From contig NZ_KQ948430.1 of assembly GCF_001514065.1 (NCBI RefSeq), positions 367,816-431,815 of the forward strand: a stretch of DNA of 64,000 bases, read 5' to 3'. The notes under the pieces were generated by a model. That model was not told where the DNA came from and made no database searches. It saw only the letters and a list, made by a program, of their open reading frames with translations. Below, piece after piece: positions 1 to 8,900 of this stretch (position 1 is the stretch's first letter; each line of letters opens with the position of its first letter). The position numbers were made by a program, and so were the translations under genes. Source of the stretch: Streptomyces antibioticus (GTDB lineage: Bacteria; Actinomycetota; Actinomycetes; Streptomycetales; Streptomycetaceae).

Positions 1-1
1 C

Positions 2-1495
2 CGTGCCGTGACCGTCTGGCTGCTGGAGCAGGCGGCGCTGGCCGGGCACACCGCCCTCGAACTGCCCACGCTCGTCGCCGCGCTGGGCAAGCAGGGTGTG
101 CCGGACGCCGACGCGGCCGTGCAGAACACCCTCGCGGAGGCCGAGGCCCTGGTCTTCCAGGACGCCCTCGATCCGCGGGCCCCGGAGCCCGAGGACGAGG
201 ACGCGGAGCGCCCGGTCCGCGTCCTGGTCGGTCTGGAGCGGTACGCGCTGGCCGAGGAGAGCCTCGCCGACGGACTGTCCCGGCTGATCAACTCGGCGCC
301 CAAGCAGGACGGCTCGGCCGAGGACTGGGAGCGCGCCGCGGGCTCCGCGCAGGCGTCGGCCGGCGAGCTGATCCGCGCGGTCGCGGGCCACGGCCTGGTC
401 CTGCACACCGGCGGGGAGGCGTCCCTGGCCGAACCGGCGGCGCTGCTCCAGGCGGCCCGGGAACTCGGCCTGCGTGCCTGGGCGGCGGCTCACGGCCCCC
501 TCGGGCGCGACCGTTTCGCGGCCCTGATCCCCGGGGCGACCACCGTGACGACGGTCGGCGGTCTCCTGTCCGGCACCGAGGGCCCTGGCCGGGACGCCGA
601 CGGCGCCCTCGACCTGGACCTCCTCGTCGTGCTCGACGCCCCCCAGTTGGACGTGGAGACGGCGGCGCTGCTCACGGAGTCGCTGCCGGACGGGGCCCGG
701 CTGCTGCTGGCCGGCGACCCGGCGGTGCTGTGGTCGGCGGGCCCGGGGCGGGTGTTCGCCGATCTGCTGGCCGCGCGGGTCTGCCCCCAGGTCGCCTCCC
801 GGCGCCCCGACCCCGGCCCGCTCGGCGAGCTGGTCTCCGGTATCGGCATCGGCGAGCTGAACCAGGTCGAGGCCCCCGGCAAGGAGGTCGTGATCGTGCC
901 GGTGCGGGACGCGGGCGAGGCCGTGCACCGGACCGTGCAGCTCGTCGCCGACTCGGTGCCGCGGGCGATCGGCGTCCCGCCCGAGGACACCCAGGTCATC
1001 ACCCCGGGCCACGGCGGAGCGGCGGGCACCCGCGCCCTCAACGCCGCCCTCAAGGAGCGCCTCAACCCGGGCCCGGGCCGCTTCGGCGGCTTCGACCCCG
1101 GCGATCGTGTCGCCTACTCCCCCACCCCGGGCCGCACCCTGCCGGGCCAGGTGGTGAAGGCCGACGCGGAGGGCCTGCACCTGACCTGCTCGGGCGAGGC
1201 GGTCGTCGTCCCGAAGGACCGCGTGGACCAGTCCGTCCGCCACGGCTGGGCCCTGACCGCCCACCAGGCGGTCGGCGGCCGCTGGCCGGCGGTCGTGGTG
1301 GTCCTCCCGGGCGACGCCACCCAGTCCCTGACCCGCCCCTGGGTCTACACAGCCTTCGGCCGGGCGTCCCGCCACCTGTCGGTGGTCCACGGCGCGGAAC
1401 AGGCCCTGCCAAGGGCGGTGACAGAGCTCGGCCCGAAGCCCCGCACAACCCGTCTCCCGGTACTTCTGAGCCCACAGCTGGGTCAACCCACCTAG
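2..1495 (+). CDS. RecD2-like helicase-fold protein with degenerate ATPase motifs, 3' part only
   Basis: The frame is open to the left edge, so only the last ~498 residues are visible; the GTG at position 8 is probably internal. The order of elements follows RecD2-type SF1 helicases. The Walker A position reads HTGGEASLAEP (near visible residue 135), the Walker B position reads LLVVLDAPQLD (near 207), and then comes LLAGDPAVLWSAGPG, the equivalent of RecD2's GDPDQLPSVGPG. A C-terminal UvrD_C_2-like part carries HGWALTAHQAVGG and VYTAFGRASRHL. The GxGKT lysine, the DExx acids and the HKSQG motif of active enzymes are missing. I infer a DNA-binding relative that has lost ATP hydrolysis; its role is unknown. 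The TAG stop overlaps the first base of a dispersed repeat. The alternative, an unrelated fold, is unlikely given the collinear motifs. Confidence 0.8.
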   Translation, partial: RAVTVWLLEQAALAGHTALELPTLVAALGKQGVPDADAAVQNTLAEAEALVFQDALDPRAPEPEDEDAERPVRVLVGLERYALAEESLADGLSRLINSAPKQDGSAEDWERAAGSAQASAGELIRAVAGHGLVLHTGGEASLAEPAALLQAARELGLRAWAAAHGPLGRDRFAALIPGATTVTTVGGLLSGTEGPGRDADGALDLDLLVVLDAPQLDVETAALLTESLPDGARLLLAGDPAVLWSAGPGRVFADLLAARVCPQVASRRPDPGPLGELVSGIGIGELNQVEAPGKEVVIVPVRDAGEAVHRTVQLVADSVPRAIGVPPEDTQVITPGHGGAAGTRALNAALKERLNPGPGRFGGFDPGDRVAYSPTPGRTLPGQVVKADAEGLHLTCSGEAVVVPKDRVDQSVRHGWALTAHQAVGGRWPAVVVVLPGDATQSLTRPWVYTAFGRASRHLSVVHGAEQALPRAVTELGPKPRTTRLPVLLSPQLGQPT

Positions 1496-1540
1496 GGGCG
1501 CGGGGAACTGCGCGACCAGCCACAACGCAGCCGCAGTCGC
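1494..1540 (+). repeat. Dispersed intergenic repeat, copy 1
   Basis: Contains the core GGGGCGCGGGGAACTGCGCG followed by ACCAGCCACAACGCA. Four more copies lie near 20970, 30164, 38681 and 43602. This copy starts on the stop codon of the RecD2-like gene. The GCGC halves can pair around GGGGAACT, giving a short hairpin. Confidence 0.85.
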
Positions 1541-1582
1541 GTACGACACAACGGCCCCCCACGGCGAATGGGCGCAAAACCC

Positions 1583-1619
1583 GGCGGCGGCCACGGAAAG
1601 AACCTCCGTGACCGCCGCC
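1583..1619. terminator. Terminator-like hairpin between convergent genes
   Basis: GGCGGCGGCCACGGA (1583-1597) faces TCCGTGACCGCCGCC (1605-1619) around a 7-base loop, with one mismatch. It sits between the converging ends of the RecD2-like gene and the acidic-protein gene and could stop transcripts from both sides. There is no long T run, as is common in Streptomyces. Confidence 0.6.
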
Positions 1620-1633
1620 GCCCAGGCCCAGCG

Positions 1634-2323
1634 CTAGCGGTGGGGCTCCAGATCCTCGTCCTCGTCCAGATCCGCATCGAGCTCATCGAGCTCGTCGTCC
1701 TCCGCACCGTCGTCGACGTCGTCGTCGAAGACCGCGCTCACATCGAACCGGCACACCACCTGCTGCGGATCGACCCCGTCGAACGGCGCCTCCAGCCACT
1801 CCCCGGGCTCGGCCGGCTCCTCCGCCGCGGTCACCCACAGCGTGGAGTCGCCCTCCTCCAGGCCGAACTCCTTGTGCCGCGAGGCGATCTCGTCCGGTTC
1901 GTACTCGCCGAACAGCAACCCCAGCGCCCCGTGCACCGTGCCGGAGCCCGCCGCGCGGGAGGTCTCCCCGTCGGGGTCGGCCGACTCGATCCGCTGGGCC
2001 TGGGCCAGCAGCCGCTGCGGTTCCGCGACCGCGTAGTCGCGGCGGATCAGGACGCTCAGGGCGTTCGGTTCCTCGGGACCGGCGTACGGCGGAAGTTCCT
2101 CCGCGCCGGGGATCTCGAAGGGCGTGACCTCGTCGTAACGGTCGTAGAGCAGCTCGTCGTACGTCTCGGCGGCCGCGGCGAGTTCGTTGAACGCCTCGTA
2201 GACGGCCTCGTCGTCCTCCCCCGACCGGCGTTCGACCGCGGCCAGGTGGCGGTCGAGCGCGGTCTTGACTGCCTCGGCGGCGGCACGTACCTCGGCAGCG
2301 GTGGGCTGCACAGCATCAGACAT
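1634..2323 (-). CDS. Acidic conserved hypothetical protein with Asp/Glu-rich tail
   Basis: A 229-residue protein that I do not recognise as a named family. The start is the ATG giving MSDAVQPTAAEV; the frame stays open further upstream, but that part lacks protein-like composition and would cross the divergent DUF5703 gene. The first half is helical and Ala/Glu-rich. The last ~30 residues are almost all Asp, Glu and Leu (pieces such as DDDVDDGAEDD), suggesting a disordered acidic tail. No signal peptide or membrane segment is visible, so it is probably cytoplasmic. It is divergent from the DUF5703 gene, with only 47 bp between the start codons. An acidic tail could mimic nucleic acid or bind basic partners, but that is only a guess. 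Confidence 0.8.
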   Translation of the reverse strand: MSDAVQPTAAEVRAAAEAVKTALDRHLAAVERRSGEDDEAVYEAFNELAAAAETYDELLYDRYDEVTPFEIPGAEELPPYAGPEEPNALSVLIRRDYAVAEPQRLLAQAQRIESADPDGETSRAAGSGTVHGALGLLFGEYEPDEIASRHKEFGLEEGDSTLWVTAAEEPAEPGEWLEAPFDGVDPQQVVCRFDVSAVFDDDVDDGAEDDELDELDADLDEDEDLEPHR

Positions 2324-2370
2324 AGTGCAGACGCTATCCGTACCGGGCCCCAGCCCGCACAATAGATGCG

Positions 2371-2559
2371 ATGCCGGAATACGAATTTGTCGACGTGTAC
2401 GTACCGCGCGGGGTCTCCCGCAAGGACGCCACACGTCTGCTGACGGACCATGCCGAGTACGGACACTGGGAGTTGGACCGCCTGAGCCTGCTGCGTGACG
2501 GAAGCCGCAGGGTGCGGCTGCGCCGCAGGATCATCCGCCAGGTGCGGGCCACTTGGTGA
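2371..2559 (+). CDS. DUF5703 family small basic protein
   Basis: A 62-residue protein (MPEYEFVDVYVPRGVSRKD...) matching the small actinobacterial DUF5703 family, whose function is unknown. The N-terminal half looks like a short alpha/beta unit; the C-terminal half is strongly basic (SRRVRLRRRIIRQVRATW), compatible with nucleic-acid or membrane-surface contact. A CACAAT at 2358-2363 would place transcription start on or next to the ATG, so the message may be leaderless; no Shine-Dalgarno sequence is seen. A strong terminator follows. In streptomycetes this gene lies next to the chaplin pair, but I see nothing that links it to aerial growth. Confidence 0.85.
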   Translation: MPEYEFVDVYVPRGVSRKDATRLLTDHAEYGHWELDRLSLLRDGSRRVRLRRRIIRQVRATW

Positions 2560-2574
2560 GGTGAGGCCGGGAGA

Positions 2575-2610
2575 ACGGAGCGGGCCCCGCAGCTGCGGGG
2601 CCCGCTCCGT
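2575..2610. terminator. Strong intrinsic terminator hairpin
   Basis: Perfect 16-bp stem: ACGGAGCGGGCCCCGC (2575-2590) and GCGGGGCCCGCTCCGT (2595-2610), with loop AGCT. It lies between the ends of the DUF5703 gene and the long chaplin gene, so it can serve both directions. Confidence 0.85.
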
Positions 2611-2625
2611 TTCGTGCCTGCTCCG

Positions 2626-3507
2626 CTACGCCGCGGCACGGGCCTTGCGGTAGAGCACCGCGCCCGCCAGCAGCGCGCCCGCCCCGACCGGGAGGGTCAG
2701 GCCCAGCGGCAGGTCGCTGCCCGTGTGGGCGAGCTGGGCGTCACCGTGGGGCTGGGTGACCGTCTGGGACCCCGGGTGGTTGCCGCCGCCCGGCGTCTGG
2801 CCGCCCGAGGAGGGCGGAGTGCCCGGGGTGCCGGGCTGACCCGGCTCGACCGGGCTTCCGGGGTTGCCCGGAGTACCGGGATTGCCCGGCGTGCCCGGGT
2901 TGCCAGGGGTGCCGGGGTTGCCCGGAGTACCGGGGTTGCCAGGCGTACCGGGGTTCCCGGGCGTATCCGGGTTCCCGGGGTTGCCCGGCTGGCCCGGGCC
3001 GCCCGGAGGCGTGCCCGGGTGGCCGCCGCCCGAGCCGGTACCGCCGTTGCCGCAGTCGTTGCCCGTCGTGGAGTTGCCGACGCCGATGACGTCGACGCTG
3101 TTGCCGCAGACGTTGACCGGGACGTCGACCGGCGCCTGGACATGGTTGCCCGAGCCGACACCCGGGGAGTCCGAGGCGTGTCCACCGGAGGACGAACCGC
3201 CCCCGGAACCCCCGTGTCCGCCGTACCCCCCGGAGTCGCCGTACCCGCCGGAGCCGGACGATCCGCCCTGGTTGGCGCACTTGTTGCCGGCCGCCGGGTT
3301 GAGCACCCCGACGACATTGACCGTGTTGCCGCAGACGTTCACCGGCGCGTGCACCGGCGCCTGCACCGTGTTGCCCGACAGCACGCCGGGTGAGTTCGAC
3401 GCGGAACCGGCCGCCCCCGAGTCGGCGTGCGCGGCGCCGCCCGCCGCGGCGATCACGCCGGTCGCGGCCGCCACCGTCATCAGGCCTTTGCGGGTTACCT
3501 GTCGCAT
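2626..3507 (-). CDS. chpC: Long chaplin with two chaplin domains, collagen-like Pro/Gly stalk and LAXTG sorting signal
   Basis: A 293-residue secreted hydrophobin-like protein that coats aerial hyphae. It has a signal peptide (residues 1-28, ending AHA), chaplin domain 1 (about 38-78; Cys59 and Cys77) and chaplin domain 2 (about 112-153; Cys134 and Cys152). A Gly/Ser linker separates the domains. Then comes a stalk of GNPGTP units (about 174-220), in which every third residue is Gly. The end has the sortase signal LAHTG (259-263), a hydrophobic span and a basic tail. Known long chaplins (ChpA-C) are cell-wall anchored by sortase E and help display the short chaplins. Next to chpH it matches the chpC-chpH pair. 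The stalk repeats are probably variable in number. Confidence 0.93.
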   Translation of the reverse strand: MRQVTRKGLMTVAAATGVIAAAGGAAHADSGAAGSASNSPGVLSGNTVQAPVHAPVNVCGNTVNVVGVLNPAAGNKCANQGGSSGSGGYGDSGGYGGHGGSGGGSSSGGHASDSPGVGSGNHVQAPVDVPVNVCGNSVDVIGVGNSTTGNDCGNGGTGSGGGHPGTPPGGPGQPGNPGNPDTPGNPGTPGNPGTPGNPGTPGNPGTPGNPGTPGNPGSPVEPGQPGTPGTPPSSGGQTPGGGNHPGSQTVTQPHGDAQLAHTGSDLPLGLTLPVGAGALLAGAVLYRKARAAA

Positions 3508-3552
3508 TCCTGAATTCCCCCTGCCTTGTCGATTCCGTCCTGCGATCCTCGT

Positions 3553-3601
3553 GAAAAGACCGGTCGGCCCCGGAGCGCATGGCGCGCGCTCCGAGGCCGA
3601 C
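3553..3601 (-). terminator. Intrinsic terminator downstream of chpH
   Basis: On the minus strand GTCGGCCTCGGAGCGC pairs with GCGCTCCGGGGCCGAC (arms near 3586-3601 and 3563-3578), followed by a short T run complementary to GAAAAGA near 3553. It separates the chpH message from chpC, which must then have its own promoter or depend on read-through. Confidence 0.7.
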
Positions 3602-3630
3602 GGGCTCAGCCCCTCAGGGGCGAGGCAACG

Positions 3631-3864
3631 TCACTTGTTGATGCAGGTGTTGCCGAAGGCGGGGTTCAGCACGCCGATCACGGAGACCGTGTTGCCGCAG
3701 ACGTTCACGGGGATGTGAACCGGCACCTGGACGACGTTGCCGGACAGGACGCCCGGGGAGTGCACCGCGGCACCCTGAGCACCCGCGTCGGCAACAGCGA
3801 GGCCCGCGCCCGCGAGAACCAGGCCACCCGTGGCAGCCGCGGCGGCGACGACCTTCTTGATCAT
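3631..3864 (-). CDS. chpH: Short chaplin ChpH-type
   Basis: A 77-residue secreted amyloid-forming protein that lowers surface tension so aerial hyphae can leave the aqueous phase. It has a signal peptide (about residues 1-26, ending AVADA) and one chaplin domain, with [21 protein letters not shown] and NPAFGNTC; Cys56 and Cys74 are the expected disulfide pair. The start is fixed by GGAGGAAT directly before the ATG. It lies upstream of chpC on the same strand with a terminator between. The leader has a sigma-BldN-like promoter and a 5'-end hairpin (separate entries). ChpH is one of the two most conserved short chaplins (ChpE and ChpH). Confidence 0.95.
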   Translation of the reverse strand: MIKKVVAAAAATGGLVLAGAGLAVADAGAQGAAVHSPGVLSGNVVQVPVHIPVNVCGNTVSVIGVLNPAFGNTCINK

Positions 3865-3882
3865 TATTCCTCCTTGTTGGCA

Positions 3883-3908
3883 ATGCGATCCCAAGTAGCG
3901 GATCGCAT
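3883..3908 (-). promoter_or_regulatory. Perfect inverted repeat in the chpH leader
   Basis: ATGCGATCC (3883-3891) and GGATCGCAT (3900-3908) form a 9-bp perfect stem with an 8-base loop. If the promoter at 3914-3941 is used, the hairpin sits at the very 5' end of the chpH mRNA, just before the ribosome-binding site. It could protect the abundant message or serve as an operator. Confidence 0.6.
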
Positions 3909-3913
3909 CACCT

Positions 3914-3941
3914 GTAACGAGGAGGGAGTAATGGAGCTACG
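3914..3941 (-). promoter_or_regulatory. Candidate sigma-BldN promoter of chpH
   Basis: Read on the minus strand: CGTAGC (3941-3936), 16 bases, then CGTTAC (3919-3914). The published sigma-BldN consensus is, as I recall, CGTAAC-16-CGTTGA, and chaplin genes belong to that regulon. The exact 16-base spacer and position upstream of chpH support the call. Confidence 0.6.
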
Positions 3942-4006
3942 AGCTTATGAGCGCATTCACCCTTCTCAGGCGTGGTCGTACGTGCGCCCGATAAGCAACG
4001 TCAACT

Positions 4007-5332
4007 TCAGGAGGCGTCGATGAAACGGTCCAGCACGCGCACCCCGAACTTCAGCCCCTCCACGGGCACCCGCTCGTCGATGCCGTGGAACATGCCCGCG
4101 AAGTCGAGCTCCGGCGGCAGCTGAAGCGGGGCGAAGCCGAAGCAGCGGATGCCGAGGTCGTCGAAGGACTTGGCGTCGGTGCCGCCCGAGAGCATGTAGG
4201 GCACGGCCTTCGCGATCGGGTCCTCGGCGCTCAGCGCGGTCTGCATGGCGTCGACGAGGCGGCCGTCGAAGTCGGTCTCCAGTGCCTTGTCGCCGTGCAC
4301 GTCCTCGCGGCGCACACGCGGGCCGAGGATGCGGTCGAGGTCGGCGAGGAACTCCTCCTCGTATCCGGGCAGGAAGCGGCCGTCGACGTGGGCGGTGGCC
4401 TGGCCGGGGATGACGTTGACCTTGTAGCCGGCGCCGAGCATGGTCGGCGCCGCCGAGTTCTGGAGCGTCGCGCCGACCATCTTGGCGATGCCGCCGAGCT
4501 TGGCGAGGGTCTCGTCCATGTTCTCGGGGTCGAGCTCGGTGCCGAGGGCGTCGGAGAGCTCGTCGAGGAAGGACCGCACGGTCTTGGTGACCCGCACCGG
4601 CCACTTGTGCCGGCCGAGCCGGCCGACGGCCTCGCACAGCTCGGTGATGGCGTTGTCGGTGTTGGTCATCGAGCCGTGGCCGGCGGTGCCGTCCACGGTG
4701 AGCCGCATCCAGTGCATGCCCTTCTGGGCGGTCTCGACCAGGTAGAGCCGCAGGTTCTCGTTGACGGTGAAGGAGAACCCGCCGACCTCGCCGATCGCCT
4801 CGGTGACGCCCTCGAAGAGGTCGGGGTGCTTGTCGACCAGGTACCGGGCGCCGTACGTGCCGCCGGCCTCCTCGTCGGCGAGGAAGGCGAGGACGATGTC
4901 GCGCGGGGGCTTGCGGCCGCTGCGCAGCCGGTCGCGGACGACCGCGAGGGTCATCGCGTCCATGTCCTTCATGTCGACGGCCCCCCGGCCCCACACGCAC
5001 CCGTCGGCGACCTCGCCGGAGAAGGGGTGGTGGGTCCAGTCCGCCGCGTTGGCCGGTACGACGTCGGTGTGGCCGTGGATGAGGAGGGCCGGCTTGGAGG
5101 GGTCCTCGCCCTCGATGCGGGCGACCGTGGAGGCGCGCCCCTGGTGGGATTCGAAGATCTGCGGGTCGAGCCCCACCTCGGCGAGCTTCTCGGCGACGTA
5201 CTCGGCCGCCTTGCGCTCGCCCGGGCCCGAGTGGTCGCCGTAGTTGCTGGTGTCGATCTGGATCAGCTCGCGGCAGAGGTCCACGACCTCGTCCTCGCCG
5301 GTGACGTGCCTGGTCGTGTCCGTCCCGCTCAC
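4007..5332 (-). CDS. M20/M25/M40 family metallopeptidase (dipeptidase-like)
   Basis: A 441-residue cytoplasmic zinc peptidase that probably cleaves di- or small peptides or N-acyl amino acids. Metal-site motifs are in order: HGHTDVVP (His88, Asp90), WGRGAVDMKD (Asp120 bridging both metals) and ADEEAGG (Glu154 catalytic, Glu155 ligand). The dimerisation domain is in the middle, with GTAGHGSM contributing the conserved His, and SGGTDAKSF plus GMFHGIDERV close the active site. The length is normal. The GTG start gives MSGTDTTRHV. It stands alone between the chaplin pair and the tRNA, and the substrate cannot be read from the sequence. Confidence 0.9.
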   Translation of the reverse strand: MSGTDTTRHVTGEDEVVDLCRELIQIDTSNYGDHSGPGERKAAEYVAEKLAEVGLDPQIFESHQGRASTVARIEGEDPSKPALLIHGHTDVVPANAADWTHHPFSGEVADGCVWGRGAVDMKDMDAMTLAVVRDRLRSGRKPPRDIVLAFLADEEAGGTYGARYLVDKHPDLFEGVTEAIGEVGGFSFTVNENLRLYLVETAQKGMHWMRLTVDGTAGHGSMTNTDNAITELCEAVGRLGRHKWPVRVTKTVRSFLDELSDALGTELDPENMDETLAKLGGIAKMVGATLQNSAAPTMLGAGYKVNVIPGQATAHVDGRFLPGYEEEFLADLDRILGPRVRREDVHGDKALETDFDGRLVDAMQTALSAEDPIAKAVPYMLSGGTDAKSFDDLGIRCFGFAPLQLPPELDFAGMFHGIDERVPVEGLKFGVRVLDRFIDAS

Positions 5333-5519
5333 GCTGGTTCCTCCCGCTGTACCTGCTGGTGGTTCCCCTCATCCTCTCTCTCCGGGAGGCTGCGCCCAAG
5401 ACCGGACCCGGTCCGTCACACGCCGTTCACGCGGGAGCGAGGGGGTGATCGGGGCACCTCGAAAGCCTGGTAATGTTTCCTCTGTCGCCGCGAGGGAAAC
5501 CCCGCACGACAGACACCTT

Positions 5520-5607
5520 GTCCGGGTGGCGGAATGGCAGACGCGCTAGCTTGAGGTGCTAGTGCCCTTTATCGGGCGTGGGGGTTCAAGTCCCCCCTCG
5601 GACACCA
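5520..5607 (+). tRNA. tRNA-Leu (anticodon GAG)
   Basis: Acceptor arms GTCCGGG (5520-5526) and CTCGGAC (5597-5603) pair, followed by A and an encoded CCA. The anticodon arm is CTAGC-TTGAGGT-GCTAG, giving GAG, which reads CUC and CUU. The T arm GGGGG-TTCAAGT-CCCCC and a long variable arm (TGCCC...GGGCG) are typical of tRNA-Leu. Confidence 0.96.
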
Positions 5608-5612
5608 GCTGA

Positions 5613-5637
5613 AACCCCTGTTGATCAGGGGTTTTTT
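5613..5637 (+). terminator. Intrinsic terminator after tRNA-Leu
   Basis: AACCCCTG (5613-5620), loop TTGAT, CAGGGGTT (5626-5633), with a run of six T's at 5632-5637. It is a classical terminator for the tRNA transcript. Confidence 0.9.
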
Positions 5638-5909
5638 GCTTTTCCCTCGCCTTTCGCGACCTCTCCGTATACCGGGCAGAACGCAATGTGGGGCATGTCT
5701 CGCCCTGCGTATCGAACCGCAGGTCAGACGGGGTACGCCCGGTCCGGGCAGTCACCCGTACGGGCCTCCCCGGTGGCCGCTCAGAGGGCCCGTATCTAGC
5801 GTCGTACTAAAATTTCCGGCTTGTTACGGAGCTGGACCCGGACAACCCCAGGCAGACCTGCGGGCCCGCCAGCGCCCCGGAGGCTTCCGGGATCGAGACG
5901 CGAGGACCG
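5638..5909 (+). other. Gene-free leader region before the Pls-like gene
   Basis: About 270 bp without a supported gene. An A/T-rich patch, TACTAAAATTT at 5805-5815, stands out in this GC-rich DNA and may be a -10 region for the synthetase gene, which would give a leader of about 90 nt. No clear -35 box or operator was found. Confidence 0.35.
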
Positions 5910-8900
5910 ATGGCAGCCATACAGGAGAGCAGCGCTCTCGGCCTGCTCGAGGACGAGATCCGCGAGCGGTTCGGCGATACGGCACGATTCTCCGGAGGCC
6001 AGGCGGCCTCTCCGCGCACGCTCGTCGACGTCTTCGACGCCTCCGTACGCTCCTGCCCGGACGAACTCGCCCTGGACGACGGGACGGTCCAGCTCACCTA
6101 CCGCGCGCTCGCCGTCGAGGTGGAGCGGCTGCGGCGGCGGCTCGCCGAGGCCGGGGTGGGGCTCGGGGACCGGGTGGGGGTCCGGGTTCCGTCCGGGACC
6201 AATGATCTCTACGTCGCGATTCTCGCCGTGCTCGCCGCCGGTGCCGCCTATGTGCCGGTGGACGCCGAGGACCCGGACGAGCGGGCCGAGTTGGTGTTCG
6301 GGGAGGCGGAGGTACGGGCCGTCGTCGGGGCCGGGCACGAGCTGACCGTCACCGGGCGCAGCACGAAGCCCGCCGCGCGGCCCGGGGTCGAGCACGACGC
6401 GTGGATCATCTTCACCTCCGGGTCGACCGGCAAGCCCAAGGGTGTCGCCGTCAGTCACCGCAGTGCCGCCGCGTTCGTGGACGCCGAGGCCGCGCTGTTC
6501 CTGACCGACGAACCCATCGGTCCGGGTGACAGGGTCATGGCGGGCCTGTCGGTCGCCTTCGACGCGTCCTGCGAGGAGATGTGGCTTGCCTGGCGGTACG
6601 GGGCCTGTCTGGTGCCGGTGCCGCGGTCGCAGGTCAGGAGCGGGGCCGATCTGGGGCCCTGGCTGGTGGAGCAGGAGATCACCGTCGTGTCGACGGTGCC
6701 GACGCTCGCCGCGCTCTGGGAGCCGGAGACCCTCAACGACGTACGGCTGTTGATCTTCGGCGGTGAGGCCTGCCCGCCCGAGCTGGCGCAGCGGCTGGTC
6801 ACCGAGGGGCGCGAGGTGTGGAACACCTATGGGCCGACCGAGGCGACCGTCGTGGCCTGTGCGGCACTGATGACCGGCGAGGAGCCGATCCGGATCGGAC
6901 TGCCGTTGCGGGGCTGGGAGTTGGCCGTCGTCGACGAGGCCGGGGAGCCCGTGCCCATGGGCGCCAGCGGGCAGTTGGTGATCGGCGGGGTCGGGCTGGC
7001 GCGGTATCTGGATGCCGAGAAGGACGCGGAGAAGTACGCGCCGCTGAAGTCGCTGGGCTGGGAACGGGCGTACCGCAGCGGCGATCTGGTGAAGGCGGAG
7101 CCCGAGGGGCTGGTTTTCCTCGGACGGGCCGACGAGCAGGTCAAGCTCGGCGGGCGGCGGATCGAGCTGGGCGAGGTCGACGCCGCGTTGCAGGCGCTGC
7201 CGGGTGTCGCCGGTGCCGCGGCGGCCGTACGGACCGCGCGCAGCGGCAATCAGCTGCTCGTCGGGTACGTCGTCACGCAGGACGGCTGGGACCAGGCGAC
7301 GGCCGTGGAGAAGCTGCGCGCCGAACTGCCCGCCGCGCTGGTGCCGTTGCTCGCGCCGGTCGACGAACTGCCGACGCGGACGAGCGGCAAGGTGGACCGC
7401 AACGCCCTGCCCTGGCCGCTGGAGAACCTCGAAACGTCCGGTCCCGCCGAGCAGTTGTACGGCACCGAGGCCTGGCTCGCCGAGCAGTGGGCGGAGGTCC
7501 TCGGCATCCCGGTGACCAGTGCCTCCGACGACTTCTTCGCGATCGGCGGCGGCAGCCTCGCCGCCGCGCAGCTGACCACACGGCTGCGCACCCGCTACCC
7601 GAGCGCGGCCGTCCTGGACATCTACCAGCAACCGGTGCTGCGGAAGCTGGCCCGCCGACTGGAGAAGTCGGCGCAGGACGACGGCGGCACACGGTTCGTC
7701 GCGCCGGTGCCGGTGCGCGCGAAGGTGCTGCAACTCCTGCTGCTGGTCCCGCTGTTCACGCTGCTCGGACTGCGCTGGACGGTCGTCCTGGCCGCGCTGG
7801 GGAACGTGCTGCCGTACGCCTGGCTGCCGACCGCCTCTTGGTGGCTGGTCGCGGCGGGCGCGCTGGTGCTGTTCAGTCCGCCGGGGCGGCTCGCGATCGC
7901 GGCGGGCGGGGCGCGGCTGCTGCTGAAGGGGCTCAAGCCGGGGCGGTACGCGCGCGGCGGAAGCGTGCATCTGCGGTTGTGGGCGGCGGAGCGGCTGGCC
8001 GAGTTCAGCGGGGCGACCGGGCTGACCGGCGCCTGGCTGGAGCGGTACGCGCGGGCGCTGGGCGCCAAGGTCGGCCCGGACGTCGACCTGCACTCGCTGC
8101 CGCCGGTGACCGGCATGCTCAAGCTGGGCCGGGGCGCGGCCGTGGAGTCCGAGGTGGACCTCTCCGGCTGGTGGCTGGACGGTGACCGGCTGGAGGTCGG
8201 CCAGGTCAAGGTGGGCGCGCACGCGGTCGTCGGGACGCGCAGCATGCTCTTCCCGGGCGCTCGGGTCGGCAAGCGGGCCGAGGTGGCGCCGGGTTCGGCG
8301 GTCACCGGGCAGATTCCCACCGGTCAGCGCTGGGCGGGCGCGCCCGCGGTCAAGCTGGGCAAGGCCAAGCGCAACTGGCCGGCCGACCGGCCGCGCCGGG
8401 GCACGTACTGGCGGGTGATGTACGGCGTGACCGGCTTCGGGCTGAGCGCGCTGCCGGTGCTGGCGGGCGCGGCCGCGTTCGGGGTGGGCCGGGTGTTCTT
8501 CACGCCGGACGCGCCGCTGACGGGGGCCCTGATCGCCCTCGTACCGGCGACGCTGGCCTTCGGGGCGGCGTACGCGCTGCTCATCCTCGTCGCCGTACGG
8601 CTGCTGAGTCTGGGGCTGCGGGAGGGCACGCATCCGACGCACAGCCGGGTCGGGTGGCAGGCGTGGACGGTGACGCAGCTGATGGACCGGTCGCGGGAGA
8701 CGCTGTTCCCGCTGTACGCCGGGCTGGTCACGCCGGTGTGGCTGCGGCTGCTCGGGATGCGGATCGGGCGCGGCGCCGAGGTGTCGACCGTGCTCGCGCT
8801 GCCGAGCCTGACGACCGTCGGCGAGGGGGCGTTCCTGGCCGACGACACGCTGACCGCGCCGTACGAGCTGGGTGGCGGCTGGATGCGGATCGGGCGGGCC

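Noticed and set aside
2840..2990. Regular 18-bp repeats that might suggest a CRISPR array
   Set aside because: They are in-frame codons for the GNPGTP stalk of the chaplin, without spacers.
3554..3570. ACCGGTCGG core between chpC and chpH resembling the same operator
   Set aside because: It is at the edge of the chpH terminator and lacks the outer palindrome bases.
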